A program made the translations under genes and the position numbers. A stretch of DNA of 64,000 nucleotides from Mycobacterium sp. IS-1742 (GTDB lineage: Bacteria > Actinomycetota > Actinomycetes > Mycobacteriales > Mycobacteriaceae), in NCBI RefSeq assembly GCF_001500125.1, contig NZ_LQIV01000022.1:1-64000 (forward strand). The letters are read 5' to 3'. A model generated the notes under the pieces. It was given only the letters and a program-made list of their open reading frames with translations. It ran no database searches and was not told where the DNA came from. Of the stretch, positions 26,644 through 39,865 are shown piece by piece (positions within the stretch are counted from its first letter, which is position 1; each line of letters opens with the position of its first letter).

Positions 26644-27158
26644 GTCCCGAACCCCTTCGACGGTGCCGGCAGGCTTCCTTGCCTGGTGATGGGTCAATCT
26701 AGGGCTGTGTTTTCGGCGTTGTCAATATTCGCTGCAATATTCGGCACACGCATTCTTGCCGTCAGATGAACATTGCTTACGCAAAGTATCTTCCCATCGA
26801 ACAAATCCGCCCGCGGCGGCGACGGCAAAGACACGTGGCTGCGCCACGATGTGCCGCGAACCGCTCGCCACATAGTCGACCTGCTTTTAAGCGGCGCGCC
26901 TAGCACGGTCGGACCCACCCCACACCCTCTGGGCAAGCTCATACCGCCTTACCATAACCACACTTCGGCCGTGGCAAGTTTCGGAAAAGGCACCGAAATA
27001 ATCGCGGCGAACCGTCACGACTGCACCTCAGCCTGTTTTTGCTGAACGCGTACCTGCTCGCGAACTCGGTACGCGCACCCCACCGGGCCCCCACTGCACG
27101 ATCTGTTTGATCAAGCAAGAACGACAAATTTGCCCGTAACGCAAACAGATTCCTGCGG
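26644..27158. other. 515-base intergenic region
   Basis: No gene is supported here. The region lies between the ABC exporter (ending at 27159 on the minus strand) and the acidic-repeat operon (starting at 26643). It contains a likely terminator hairpin (27047-27075), a smaller TCAGC/GCTGA hairpin (27028-27045) and, about 80-100 bases upstream of the operon, two direct copies of CAATATTCG at 26723-26731 and 26735-26743, spaced 12 bases apart. Local AT content is higher than in the genes. Confidence 0.6.
27047..27075 (-). terminator. hairpin, probable terminator of the ABC exporter operon
   Basis: CGCGTACC (27047-27054) pairs perfectly with GGTACGCG (27068-27075) around a 13-base loop, about 85-110 bases after the permease stop. 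No U-run follows on the minus strand. A second small hairpin lies next to it. Assignment rests on position and symmetry only. Confidence 0.45.
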
Positions 27159-27899
27159 TCAGGGGTCGCGGCGGTTGATGTCGACGGCGGCGGCGAGGAA
27201 CACCACCGCCACCACAGCCGTGAAGTACAGCAGCGCCCCCAGCGGACCCCACCACATCGGGAAGGTCTGCACCCATGCCACCTCGGTGAAGGTGTTGACG
27301 TTGGCGAACGGCATCAGCGGTCCCACCCGCGCCCCCACCCGGGGAATGGACCCGAGCAGCGGTTCGATGACGAACGGCAGCAGGAGCAGGATCGCGATCA
27401 CCCCGGCGCTGTGCCGCACCAACGTCCCGAGTCCGACGGCGAGCACCGCCCCCAGGGCCGCATACAGACCGATCGCGCCCGTCGTCCGCCACACCGCGAA
27501 CTCGGTGAACGCCAGACCCGCGCCCTGTTCGGGCGTGCCCACCAGGCGCACGGCCAGCACCGACGCCAGCACCATCACCAACGCACAGACCCCTGAGAAG
27601 AGCGCTGCCAGAACGGCCTTCGCGGTGAGAACGCGGATGCGCCTCGGCGTCGCGAGGAACGTGGTGCGGATCATCCCGGTGCGGTACTCGCCGGTCACGG
27701 TCAACGCCGCCAGCACCATCAGAACCGGAACCGCGAACGCGGCGACGCCGATAGCCGCGCGTTCCGGTTCCAACGGCACCGATGCACTGCCGACGGACGC
27801 CTGAATGACCGCGAATCCCAGGCTGACCACGATGACCGCGAACAGCGACCACAGTGGTGAACGGGTGCTGCCCAGTTTGATCCGCTCGGCGCGCAGCAT
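27159..27899 (-). CDS. ABC transporter permease (ABC-2 type)
   Basis: 246 residues with about six membrane helices; the first follows RAERIKLGSTRSPLWSLF, a typical start of ABC-2 export permeases, and TGEYRTGMIRTTFLATPRR is the conserved cytoplasmic loop after helix 2. It would form the membrane channel for the ATPase encoded just upstream; its ATG shares one base with the ATPase stop (TGATG), so the two are coupled. The cargo is unknown; such pairs often export small hydrophobic molecules or confer peptide or antibiotic resistance. Confidence 0.88.
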   Translation of the reverse strand: MLRAERIKLGSTRSPLWSLFAVIVVSLGFAVIQASVGSASVPLEPERAAIGVAAFAVPVLMVLAALTVTGEYRTGMIRTTFLATPRRIRVLTAKAVLAALFSGVCALVMVLASVLAVRLVGTPEQGAGLAFTEFAVWRTTGAIGLYAALGAVLAVGLGTLVRHSAGVIAILLLLPFVIEPLLGSIPRVGARVGPLMPFANVNTFTEVAWVQTFPMWWGPLGALLYFTAVVAVVFLAAAVDINRRDP

Positions 27900-28801
27900 C
27901 AGCGCTGCGCCCGGAAGTCGACGGCCTGGTCGGTCAGCGCCATATAGGCCTCCTCCAGCGACGCACGCTGAATGCTCAACTCGTGCAACGTCAGTCCGTG
28001 TCTCGCCGCGAGTTCACCGACCTGCTCGGTCGATGCGCCGTGGACGAGAACGGCCGAATCCTCGATCGTCGACGACAACCCTGCCGCGGCCAACGCGTCG
28101 CACATCCGCGGGCGGTCCGGTGTCCGCACCCGGACGGTGTCGAGTCCGGCGCGGTTGACGAACTCGCCGACCGTGGTCGCCGCGATGAGCTTTCCACGTC
28201 CGATCACCAGCAATCGGTCCGCGGTCTGGGCCATCTCGGCGAGCAGATGGCTGGACACGAACACGGTGCGGCCCTCGCCGGCGAGGTCGCGCATCAGTGT
28301 GCGGATCCACCGGATGCCTTCGGGGTCGAGGCCGTTGACCGGCTCATCGAACAGCAGTACCTGCGGATCGCCGAGCAGGGCGGCCGCGATCCCGAGTCGT
28401 TGGGACATCCCCAACGAGAACGCACCCGCCGGCTTGCCCGCGACCTCGGCGAGGCCGACCATGCCGAGAACGTCGTCGACACGTGAGTCGGACAGCTTGT
28501 TACTGGCGGCGATCCACCGCAGATGCGAACGCGCGGTGCGAGTGGGATGGATCTGCCTGGCGTCGAGCAGCGCGCCCACCGTCCGCAGCGGATGCCGGTG
28601 CTCGCGATACGGCCGGCCCATGACCGTGGCGGTGCCCGCACTCGGCCGGTCCAGCCCCAGGATCATCCGCATGGTCGTCGACTTACCCGCACCGTTCGGC
28701 CCCAGGAATCCGGTGACGACACCGGGTTCCACAGTGCAGGTCAGGTCGTCGACGGCGCGGACCCGGCCGAATCTCTTGGTGAGACCGGTCAACTCGATCA
28801 T
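27899..28801 (-). CDS. ABC transporter ATP-binding protein
   Basis: 300 residues from ATG 28801; the longer frame upstream overlaps the hydrolase gene and is rejected. It has Walker A GPNGAGKST near residue 40, the signature FSLGMSQRLGIAAALLG, Walker B VLLFDEPVNGLDPEGI and the switch His in VFVSSHLLAEM. It powers the ABC-2 permease that follows. The C-terminal domain after about residue 215 is typical of the drug-export (DrrA-like) subgroup. The start overlaps the hydrolase stop by 4 bases (ATGA), giving a three-gene operon. Confidence 0.9.
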   Translation of the reverse strand: MIELTGLTKRFGRVRAVDDLTCTVEPGVVTGFLGPNGAGKSTTMRMILGLDRPSAGTATVMGRPYREHRHPLRTVGALLDARQIHPTRTARSHLRWIAASNKLSDSRVDDVLGMVGLAEVAGKPAGAFSLGMSQRLGIAAALLGDPQVLLFDEPVNGLDPEGIRWIRTLMRDLAGEGRTVFVSSHLLAEMAQTADRLLVIGRGKLIAATTVGEFVNRAGLDTVRVRTPDRPRMCDALAAAGLSSTIEDSAVLVHGASTEQVGELAARHGLTLHELSIQRASLEEAYMALTDQAVDFRAQR

Positions 28802-29556
28802 CGCGGCGACTCCACCGCCGCGACCACCAGGTCGGCCACGGCGCGCATCCCGGCGGAATTGGGATGCAGGGGCGCCGGCCGACCCGGCCAGGGGATGCCC
28901 GGACCGGTGGTCCAGGGCTCTGCCGACCACGCGTGGTGAGCGCGGCTGGCCTGCGCGGCGCGGACCCAGCCGCATCCCGCGTCGGCGGCGGCCCGACCGG
29001 TCAGCCGCTCGAGCGTGTCGGCGATCCGCCGACCCAGCGCCGCATCGGCACCCGACAGGGGTTGAACCGGTTGACCGGGCGGCGGCAACAACGTCAGGTA
29101 GTCGACGAACAACACCTCGGCGTCCGGTGACCGGCCCCGTACCGCCCGGGCCACGCGGTGCAGCGATTCGCGGACCTCGACCAGTGCGCGGTCTCGGGCG
29201 GTCGCGTCGAACAGCGCGCGCACCGGCGGAAGCCAGCGAACCGGCCGGGGAAGTCCGGCGGCCATCAGCATCGGTACGTAGCCGACGTCGTTGCCGCCGA
29301 TCGTCACTGTCACCAGGGACTCGGTGCCGTCGAGCGCCTCGATCTGCGGCGGTGTGCCGTGCTGCGGTTCGTCGAGGACGTTGGCGGTGGTGGCCCCCGA
29401 ATAGGTGACGTCGGTCAGGTCGAGGCCCAGTCGTTCGGCCACCAGGTGCGGATAGTTGCGCGCCGAACGGCCCGCGCGGAACGGCGCACCGTCGGCCGAG
29501 GGCCGGATGCCCGGGCCCGCCGCCATGGACGAACCGAGCGCCACGTAGCGCGTCAC
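28798..29556 (-). CDS. SGNH/GDSL-type hydrolase
   Basis: 252 residues. Block I is ALGSSMAAGPG near residue 7-16, with GSS in place of the usual GDS; block III is VTIGGNDVGY with the oxyanion Asn; block V is PLHPNSAGM with the catalytic His. The Asp normally three residues before that His is Ala here, so the catalytic triad may be incomplete or use another residue. Substrates of this family are esters of lipids or sugars. No obvious signal peptide. It precedes the ABC exporter genes with a 4-base overlap and follows thiG by 10 bases. Confidence 0.8.
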   Translation of the reverse strand: MTRYVALGSSMAAGPGIRPSADGAPFRAGRSARNYPHLVAERLGLDLTDVTYSGATTANVLDEPQHGTPPQIEALDGTESLVTVTIGGNDVGYVPMLMAAGLPRPVRWLPPVRALFDATARDRALVEVRESLHRVARAVRGRSPDAEVLFVDYLTLLPPPGQPVQPLSGADAALGRRIADTLERLTGRAAADAGCGWVRAAQASRAHHAWSAEPWTTGPGIPWPGRPAPLHPNSAGMRAVADLVVAAVESPR

Positions 29557-29566
29557 AGTGCCGTAC

Positions 29567-30511
<945 letters not shown>

Positions 30512-30515
<4 letters not shown>

Positions 30516-31528
30516 GTCCTGGCTCCCTGTGTCGTCTGCAGTTCGACCGCGACCCGCTCGGCTGTCCATGGCGCGAGCAGGAAGCCGTTGCGGCCGTGCC
30601 CTGCTGCCACCAGTGTGCGCTCGTCGAGCCACTCGACAAGAGGCAGCCCGTCGGGCGTCATCGGTCGCAGTCCCGCCGCGCACTCGGCGAACTCGTACTC
30701 CCCCAGTGCCGGCATGACCGCGCACGCGTCGTCGAGCAGGTCGCGCACCCCGGTCACCACGGGGGCGGTGTCGCGGCCGTGTTCGTACTGGGTGGCGCCG
30801 ACGACCACGCCGTCGGCCCGCGGCACCAGGTACACCTGCCTGCCGTGGACGCGGGCGCGAACCACCCGGCGCGGGACGGGCATACACCCGCGCCGCCAGC
30901 GCAGGCGCAACACCTCACCCTTCACGGGGCGGATCGGCAGGCCGGGCCACAGCGTCGGGGCGTCGACACCGTTGGCGAGCACCCTGAGGACGACGTCGTC
31001 GACGGAGGCGAGATCGTCGACCGGGGGCGCCCACCGCACCCCGAGCCGGGTGCAGTGCGCCTCCAGTGCGTCGACGACGGCACGGTTGTCGACGGCCAGT
31101 TCGGTGTCGGCGACGAAGCCGTGGCGGATGCCCGGGGCCAGCAGCGGTTCGATGTCGCGGGCCGCTGTGGTGAGTGTGACGGGGTGGCCTTGGGCGGCCA
31201 GCCATTCGCCGACGGTCCTGAGGTCCGCGGCGTCGGCGCGGTCCACCGCCACCACCAGCGACTCCCGGGCGGTCACCACGTCGGCGGGCAGCCCCTCCAG
31301 GAAGCCGTCGTGCCACAACCGCAGCGAAACCAGCCCGATGCGCAGCAGCTCATGCTCGCCGGGCCAGCCCTCGCTGTGCGGGGCGAGCATCCCGCCGGCC
31401 ACCCATGACGCACCCCTCTCGGGGCTGCGGTGCACCCGCACCGTCCAGCCGTCGAGCGCGGCGCGGCGCGCGACCGACAGGCCGATGACCCCGCCGCCGA
31501 TGACGGCGAGAGTCTTGTCCGGTGGCAT
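30512..31528 (-). CDS. thiO: glycine oxidase ThiO
   Basis: 338 residues from ATG 31528, directly after the TPP riboswitch; the longer frame upstream is opposite thiE and is rejected. [17 protein letters not shown] near residue 10 is the FAD Rossmann motif, and [10 protein letters not shown] and ATQYEHGRD belong to the glycine oxidase/D-amino-acid oxidase fold; [11 protein letters not shown] is the C-terminal FAD contact. The enzyme oxidises glycine to the imine used by ThiG. Expression is expected to fall when thiamine diphosphate is plentiful. Confidence 0.94.
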
Positions 31529-31532
31529 GGCC

Positions 31533-31624
31533 CTCCCTTCGCCGGCATGACCCGGATCAGGTCCGACGGTAAGGGCCGGATGATCGGACCCACTCTCAGT
31601 CCCGCTGTCCCGGGACTCCCGTGT
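31533..31624 (-). ncRNA. TPP (THI-element) riboswitch upstream of thiO
   Basis: On the minus strand the leader shows ACGGGAGTCCCGGG, then GACTGAGAGTGGG, then ACCGTCGGACCTGATCCGG and GTCATGCCGGCGAAGGGAGG in the order of a THI element. The last block contains AAGGGAGG, the ribosome binding site of thiO (ATG 31528). As at thiD, ligand binding would mask this site directly. The divergent thiE gene starts outside the element. Boundaries approximate. Confidence 0.92.
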
Positions 31625-31666
31625 GGCCATCAACCCTACCCGCGGCCGAAGCGCTACCGTCGCCGT

Positions 31667-32350
31667 GTGCGTGAACCCCTCGACCCGCTCGGCCCGCGCC
31701 TCGAGCAGGCCTCGCTGTACCTGTGCACGGATGCCCGCCGCGAACGTGGTGACCTCGCCGAGTTCGCCGACGCGGCGCTCGCCGGCGGTGTCGACGTGAT
31801 CCAACTGCGCGACAAGGGGTCGGCCGGCGAACATCGATTCGGGCCGCTCGAGGCACGCGAGGAACTGGCCGCCCTCGAGATCCTGGGCGACGCCGCCCGC
31901 CGCCACGGCGCACTGCTGGCGGTCAACGACCGCGCGGACATCGCGCTGGCCGCCGGGGCCGACGTGCTGCACCTGGGCCAGGACGATCTGCCGCTGGCCG
32001 TGGCCCGCCGGATCATCGGCGCGGGCCCGCTGATCGGCCGGTCCACCCACGACAGCGCTCAGGTCGGCGCGGCGGTTGCCGAGGAGGTCGACTACTTCTG
32101 CGTCGGGCCGTGCTGGCCCACGCCGACCAAACCGGGGCGCCCCGCCCCCGGACTCGACCTGGTCCGTGAGGCCGCCGCGCTGAGCGCCGACAAGCCGTGG
32201 TTCGCGATCGGCGGTATCGACGAGGCCCGGCTGCCCGACGTGCTCGAGGCCGGTGCCCGCCGCATCGTCGTGGTGCGGGCGATCACGGCGGCCGACGATC
32301 CGAAGGCGGCAGCTCAGCGCCTCAAGGGCGCGCTCACCGCTGGCCGTTGA
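31667..32350 (+). CDS. thiE: thiamine-phosphate synthase
   Basis: 227 residues from GTG 31667, close to the usual length. ThiE couples HMP-diphosphate with thiazole phosphate to give thiamine phosphate. Markers: VIQLRDKG near residue 45, [34 protein letters not shown] and [19 protein letters not shown]. The gene is divergent from thiO with a 138-base spacer that is mostly the thiO riboswitch, so thiE itself does not appear to carry a riboswitch. Its last bases overlap the convergent mutT3 by 17. Confidence 0.95.
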   Translation: MREPLDPLGPRLEQASLYLCTDARRERGDLAEFADAALAGGVDVIQLRDKGSAGEHRFGPLEAREELAALEILGDAARRHGALLAVNDRADIALAAGADVLHLGQDDLPLAVARRIIGAGPLIGRSTHDSAQVGAAVAEEVDYFCVGPCWPTPTKPGRPAPGLDLVREAAALSADKPWFAIGGIDEARLPDVLEAGARRIVVVRAITAADDPKAAAQRLKGALTAGR

Positions 32351-32861
32351 CCATCAGCGGGAAGGCCGCGGTGACGGTCCGCAGCCGCTCCCAACTGGCG
32401 GCGAACCCCGGGTGCAGAGGCAGCGCGGCGACGTCTTCTTCGGGAACCCAGCGCAGTTCGGCGCTCTCCCGGTTGGGCACGGTGTGCAGCAGTTCGGGCG
32501 CATCGGCGATCACGGTGGTGTAGGTCCACGACGCGCCGCCGGAGCCGACGACTTCGGCGGTCACCACGGTGGTCCGCACGATCAGCTGGTCGGCGGACAG
32601 CCCCGCTTCCTCGTGGGCCTCGCGCACCGCGGCCTGCTCGGGTGTCTCGTGGCTGTCGCGGGCGCCCCCGGGCAGACCCCATGTCCCGCCCTGATGACTC
32701 CACGGCGCCCGGTGCTGCAGCAACACTGCGGCCGACCCGTCGGACCGTGGCGCGCGCAACAGCAGACCGGCGGCGCCGTGCCTGCCCCAGTAGCGGCCGC
32801 CGCCGTCGGAGAATACCCAGCCGTCACCGTCGCCACGCACCCGTACAGGATAGGGCCGCAC
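32334..32861 (-). CDS. mutT3: NUDIX hydrolase, MutT3-like
   Basis: 175 residues; GTG 32861 is a plausible start, and TTG 32864 lies directly upstream. The Nudix box is complete ([20 protein letters not shown] followed by EAGL), with the two catalytic Glu pairs that bind magnesium. Such enzymes hydrolyse nucleoside diphosphates linked to X, such as 8-oxo-dGTP. The place between thiE and glnX equals that of H37Rv mutT3 (Rv0413 as I recall), which is a few dozen residues longer; hence the symbol, although the substrate has not been tested here. Confidence 0.82.
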   Translation of the reverse strand: MRPYPVRVRGDGDGWVFSDGGGRYWGRHGAAGLLLRAPRSDGSAAVLLQHRAPWSHQGGTWGLPGGARDSHETPEQAAVREAHEEAGLSADQLIVRTTVVTAEVVGSGGASWTYTTVIADAPELLHTVPNRESAELRWVPEEDVAALPLHPGFAASWERLRTVTAAFPLMVNGQR

Positions 32862-32972
32862 CAACCTCTGCGGCTCCGCTCGATTGGGCGCGAGCCGTGA
32901 CAGAACCTCTTAGGATTCTTTTATAGAGTCGAACGGTCGGAGAGTTGCCGGATAGATGAGGACGGCGCACAG

Positions 32973-34291
32973 GTGACTGTGGAGTTGGCGCATCCCTCGA
33001 CCGAGCCACTCGCGTCCCGGTCGCCGACCACTCCCGCCCACCCGCGCTGGTGGTTCCTGTGGACCACCCCGGGCCGCATCCTCACCATCGGCGTCGTGCT
33101 CGCCGCGCTCGCGATCGCCAGCGCCTTCGCCACGTCGACGACGATCAACGACCGCCAGCGGGCGCTCACGACCGTCCTCAATCACACCGAGCCGCTGTCG
33201 TTCGCCGCCGGGGAGTTGTACAGCCGGCTCTCGGTGGCCGACGCCGCCGCCGCGACCGCGTTCATCGCCGGCACCGAACCCCGCGACGTGCGCCAACGCT
33301 ACGAACAGGCGATCACCGACGCCGCGGTGGCCTTGACCCGGGCCTCGAGCGGGCTGACCGACGAGCAGCTGGTGCAGTTGCTCGGCCGGATCAACGCCGA
33401 ACTCGCGGTGTACACCGGACTGGTGGAGACGGCGCGGACCAACAACCGGGCGGGCAACCCGGTCGGCTCCTCGTATCTGTCCGAGGCGTCGTCGCTGATG
33501 CAGACGAAGATCCTGCCCGACGCCGAACGGCTCTACGAACGCACCTCGGCACAGGTCGATCAGGAGACGGGAGCCTCGACCCGCATCCCGGCGCCGGTCA
33601 TCCTCGTGGTGCTGGCGACGTTGCTGTTCGGTCTGTTCGCCAACCGCTGGCTGGCCCGGCGGACGCGGCGGCGGGTGAACATCGGGTTCGTCGCAGGCGG
33701 GTTGGCGGTGCTGATCATGGTGCTGTGGGTCGGTACCGCGCTGACGATCTCCACGACCGACAGCCGCAGCGCCAAGGGCGCCGGCGCCGAATCGCTCAAG
33801 ACCATCACCACCCTGGCCATCACCGCGCAGCAGGCCCGCGCCGACGAGACACTGGCTCTGATCCGCCGCGGCGACGAGGAGGTCCGCAAACAGTCGTACT
33901 ACCAGCGGATCGACGGGATGCAGAAGACTCTGGCGCAGTACCTCGCCCGCGAGGACGCTATCGACAGCACCGACCTGGCCGCCGCCGAGGACCTGCTCTC
34001 CCGGTGGCGGGCGGCCGACGACCGCATCAACGCCTACATCGCCGTCGGCAACTACCAGGCCGCCACCCAGGTCGCGCTCGGCACCGGCGAGGACGATTCG
34101 ACGCCCGCGTTCGACAAGCTCAACGACGCGCTGAGCAAGGCGATCGAGCAGAGCCGGAGCCAGCTGCGCAACGACATCCTCAACGCCCGGCGGGTGCTGT
34201 CGGGTGCGACGGCGGGCGCCGCGGCGCTCAGCGTGATCGCCGCGGTGGCGGTGGCGCTGGGACTGTGGCCACGACTCAGTGAGTACCGGTG

Positions 34292-34292
<1 letters not shown>
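32973..34292 (+). CDS. glnX: GlnX, four-helix membrane protein of the GlnH-PknG signalling operon
   Basis: 439 residues from GTG 32973. Predicted helices lie near residues 35-56, 200-222, 235-256 and 410-432, leaving two exported helical domains that look like bacterial four-helix sensor domains. In M. tuberculosis the orthologue (Rv0412c) was reported to link the amino-acid-binding lipoprotein GlnH with the cytoplasmic kinase PknG. The stop overlaps the glnH start (TGATG) and the order glnX-glnH-pknG supports the same job here. Confidence 0.88.
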
Positions 34293-37584
<3,292 letters not shown>

Positions 37585-37595
37585 TGCTGGCCTTG

Positions 37596-37659
37596 GCGCC
37601 GACTGTGTAACCAGGGCGGGTTTCCGGCCGACCTTCCGCCCTGGTTGCACACTCGACGC
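37596..37659. repeat. 64-bp palindrome A, downstream of pknG and of the endonuclease gene
   Basis: GCGCCGACTGTG at 37596 mirrors CACACTCGACGC ending at 37659; the inner AACCAGGGCGG/CCGCCCTGGTT arms (37609-37619 and 37636-37646) are perfect, and the centre contains CGGCCG. In the 24-base arms 21 positions match. It sits 12 bases after the pknG stop and 2 bases after the stop of the convergent endonuclease gene. It may act as a two-way terminator, but the same half-sites recur in palindrome B on the other side of the gene. Confidence 0.85.
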
Positions 37660-37661
37660 CC

Positions 37662-38519
37662 TCAGGACACACTCGCCAGGCGCAGGGCCCGGGCTTGCCG
37701 GACCCGTCGCACGATGTCGACAGGATGGTCCTCTTTGACCACCCGAACGACGAGCCATCCGGCGGCGTCGACTTTCTCCGCGCGGCGGACGTCCCTGGTG
37801 TACACCCACCGATTCGTCTGATGGTGTTCGCCGTCGTACTCCACGGCGACCATGCACTCCTCCCACCCCATGTCGAGGTACGCGAAAGCGGCTCCGTCGG
37901 CACCGAGCACCGGTATCTGCGTGCGCGGGCGGGGCATACCGGCCCGGATGAGCAGCAGTCTCAGCCAGGTCTCCCTTGGTGACTCTGCTCCGGCGTCGAC
38001 GAGATCGAGCACTGTCTCGAGTTGCCGCAGACCGCGGACACCCGGGTGGCGCGCTGCGAGCTCCGCCACATCGCCGCTTCTCAAACCCGTTGCCCGGGTG
38101 TGCGCGTCGAGCCGTGCCACAGCCTGAACCACTGTGCCTTCGCGCCCGAGATCGAATGCGGTGCGCGCCGGACTGGTGACGGCGTAGCCGTTCACGATCT
38201 GTCTTTCCCCGTCCAGCAGTACTGCGCGCCGAGTTCGAATACCTTGCGGGGGCCTGGGGTTGGCGTGGACGAGGTCGACGACGACGTCGGCATCGATCCA
38301 CTTCGTCCCGTACACCGCCGCGGCCGCCAACCCCGCGACGGTGGCCTGCCTGCGCGACCACAACCACGCCGCCGACGTCCGTTGCGGCAGCGTCAGCGGC
38401 GAGCCCCTCGACAGGTAGACGTCGGGGAACACCGCACGGTAACGGGTTCGCAGCTGATGACGGTTCAGCACACCGGCCGACAGCGCCTCGCTCCCGACGA
38501 ATGGGGCCCGCAGATCCAT
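37662..38519 (-). CDS. Vsr/DUF559-like endonuclease-domain protein with AbiEi-like N terminus
   Basis: 285 residues from ATG 38519 (a frame to 38579 is possible). The N-terminal 50 residues (LNRHQLRTRYRAVFPDVYLS) resemble the winged-helix of AbiEi-type proteins. The C-terminal 100 residues resemble the DUF559/Vsr-like PD-(D/E)xK fold: SPRETWLRLLLIRAG supplies a Glu, VAVEYDGEHHQ the Asp pair region, and RRAEKVDAAGWLVVRV the later strand. It should bind or cut DNA; no target is known. It is inserted between pknG and ackA and flanked on both sides by related 64-bp palindromes. Confidence 0.75.
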   Translation of the reverse strand: MDLRAPFVGSEALSAGVLNRHQLRTRYRAVFPDVYLSRGSPLTLPQRTSAAWLWSRRQATVAGLAAAAVYGTKWIDADVVVDLVHANPRPPQGIRTRRAVLLDGERQIVNGYAVTSPARTAFDLGREGTVVQAVARLDAHTRATGLRSGDVAELAARHPGVRGLRQLETVLDLVDAGAESPRETWLRLLLIRAGMPRPRTQIPVLGADGAAFAYLDMGWEECMVAVEYDGEHHQTNRWVYTRDVRRAEKVDAAGWLVVRVVKEDHPVDIVRRVRQARALRLASVS

Positions 38520-38569
38520 GCCCGCACAGTGGCGGAGCGGCCCGACATCCTCACCCGCCCGTCGCGAAG

Positions 38570-38578
38570 TTATCCACA
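38570..38578 (+). other. single perfect DnaA-box sequence
   Basis: TTATCCACA, the classical DnaA-box consensus, lies 51 bases upstream of the endonuclease gene start and 20 bases from palindrome B. One isolated box does not make an origin; it may be chance or may link expression of the gene to DnaA. No AT-rich unwinding region or further boxes are visible. Confidence 0.35.
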
Positions 38579-38597
38579 ACCCGAGCGTGCTCTCAGG

Positions 38598-38661
38598 GCG
38601 CCCAGTGTGTCGTCACGGCGTGATTTCGGCCGAACACCCGCCATGAGGACACACTCGACGC
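38598..38661. repeat. 64-bp palindrome B, upstream of the endonuclease gene
   Basis: Same length and half-site plan as palindrome A: it begins GCGCCCAGTGTGT and ends ACACACTCGACGC, with a TTTCGGCCGA centre and GGCG/CGCC arms. In the two 32-base halves 25 positions match. Each half shares the blocks GCG-C, GTGTG, GGCG and CGG with the halves of A. It ends 16 bases before the ackA stop and lies on the promoter side of the endonuclease gene. Confidence 0.85.
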
Positions 38662-38677
38662 AGCGGACACGGCCGAA

Positions 38678-39865
38678 CTAAAGGACCTCGACGCACGCCC
38701 GTGCGATCGCCAACTCCTCGTTGGTCGGGATGACGAGCACCGTGGTGGGCGACGTCTCCGCCGAGATGCGGCGCGCGGTGTGCGACGGGCTGTCGTTGAG
38801 ATGCTCGTCCAGTTCGATGCCCAGCCGCCCGAGGCCCGACAGCGCATCGCGTCGCACCGCCGCGTCGTTCTCGCCCACCCCGGCGGTGAAGACGATGACG
38901 TCGGCGCCGCCCAGCAGGGCGAGGTAGGCCCCGATGTACTTGCGCAACCGGTGGATGTACACCTCGTAGGCGAGTTGCGCGTCCTTGTCGCCGCTTTCGA
39001 TGCGCTGATGCAGCACCCGGAAGTCGATCTCACCGCCGAGACCGCGCACGCCTGCGCGCTTGTTGAGCATCGTCTCGATGTCGTCGACAGTCATTCCCGC
39101 GGTGCGCCACAGGTAGACGAGCACGCCGGGGTCGAGGTCGCCGGATCGGGTGCCCATCACCAGACCTTCCATCGGCGTCAGGCCCATCGAGGTGTCCACC
39201 GGCCGGCCACCGACGATCGCCGACGCCGATGCGCCGTTGCCCAGGTGCAGCACGATCTGGCTCAACGACGACAACGGGGCGTCGAGGAACACCGCCGCCT
39301 GCTCACTGACGTACTGGTGCGACGTGCCGTGGAAGCCGTACCGCCGGATGTGCCATTGCGTCGCGATGTCGCGGTCGATCGCGTACGTGGCTGCGGCAGC
39401 GGGCAAGTCGTGGAAGAAGGCGGTGTCGAACACCGCGACGTGCGGCAGATCCGGGAACGCCTTGCGGGCCTCGCGGATGCCGAGCACGGCAGGCGGGTTG
39501 TGCAGCGGCGCCATCGGAGCCAGCTCCTCGATGGTGTCGACCAGTCCGTCGTCGATCACCGTCGGCTCGTAGAGGTCAGGGCCGCCGTGCACCACCCGAT
39601 GTCCGACCGCGACCAGTCCGACACTGCCCAGCTCGGCCCCGGCCTCGTCGAACATGCCGTAGGCGGTGCGCAGCGCGGCCTCGTGGTCGGGCACCCGGTC
39701 GCTGTGCGTGATCTCCCGCTCGCCGCACACCAGACTCGCCGACGACGAGTCCTCGCCGATGCGCTCGACGATCCCGTCGGCGAGGGACAAGCCCGAATCC
39801 GGGTCGATCAGTTGGAATTTCAGCGACGAGGAGCCGGAGTTCAGTACCAGAACGGTGCGCGTCAT
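38678..39865 (-). CDS. ackA: acetate kinase
   Basis: 395 residues from ATG 39865, which overlaps the pta stop (ATGA). AckA interconverts acetyl phosphate plus ADP with acetate plus [17 protein letters not shown] at the N terminus, [31 protein letters not shown] (acetate and phosphate site) and [17 protein letters not shown] are conserved signatures. With Pta it forms the acetate overflow and reuse pathway. The longer frame upstream lies inside pta and is not real. Confidence 0.96.
   Translation of the reverse strand: MTRTVLVLNSGSSSLKFQLIDPDSGLSLADGIVERIGEDSSSASLVCGEREITHSDRVPDHEAALRTAYGMFDEAGAELGSVGLVAVGHRVVHGGPDLYEPTVIDDGLVDTIEELAPMAPLHNPPAVLGIREARKAFPDLPHVAVFDTAFFHDLPAAAATYAIDRDIATQWHIRRYGFHGTSHQYVSEQAAVFLDAPLSSLSQIVLHLGNGASASAIVGGRPVDTSMGLTPMEGLVMGTRSGDLDPGVLVYLWRTAGMTVDDIETMLNKRAGVRGLGGEIDFRVLHQRIESGDKDAQLAYEVYIHRLRKYIGAYLALLGGADVIVFTAGVGENDAAVRRDALSGLGRLGIELDEHLNDSPSHTARRISAETSPTTVLVIPTNEELAIARACVEVL

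Noticed and set aside
26773..27045. 90-codon open frame in the gap before the acidic-repeat operon
   Set aside because: No ribosome binding site, no recognisable domain, and composition unlike the flanking genes; treated as non-coding.
38570..38578. Replication origin at the DnaA box
   Set aside because: Only one box, no AT-rich region and no dnaA/dnaN genes nearby.
38022..38681. 219-codon plus-strand frame across the endonuclease gene and palindrome B
   Set aside because: It runs antisense through a supported gene and into the repeat and ackA; no domain.
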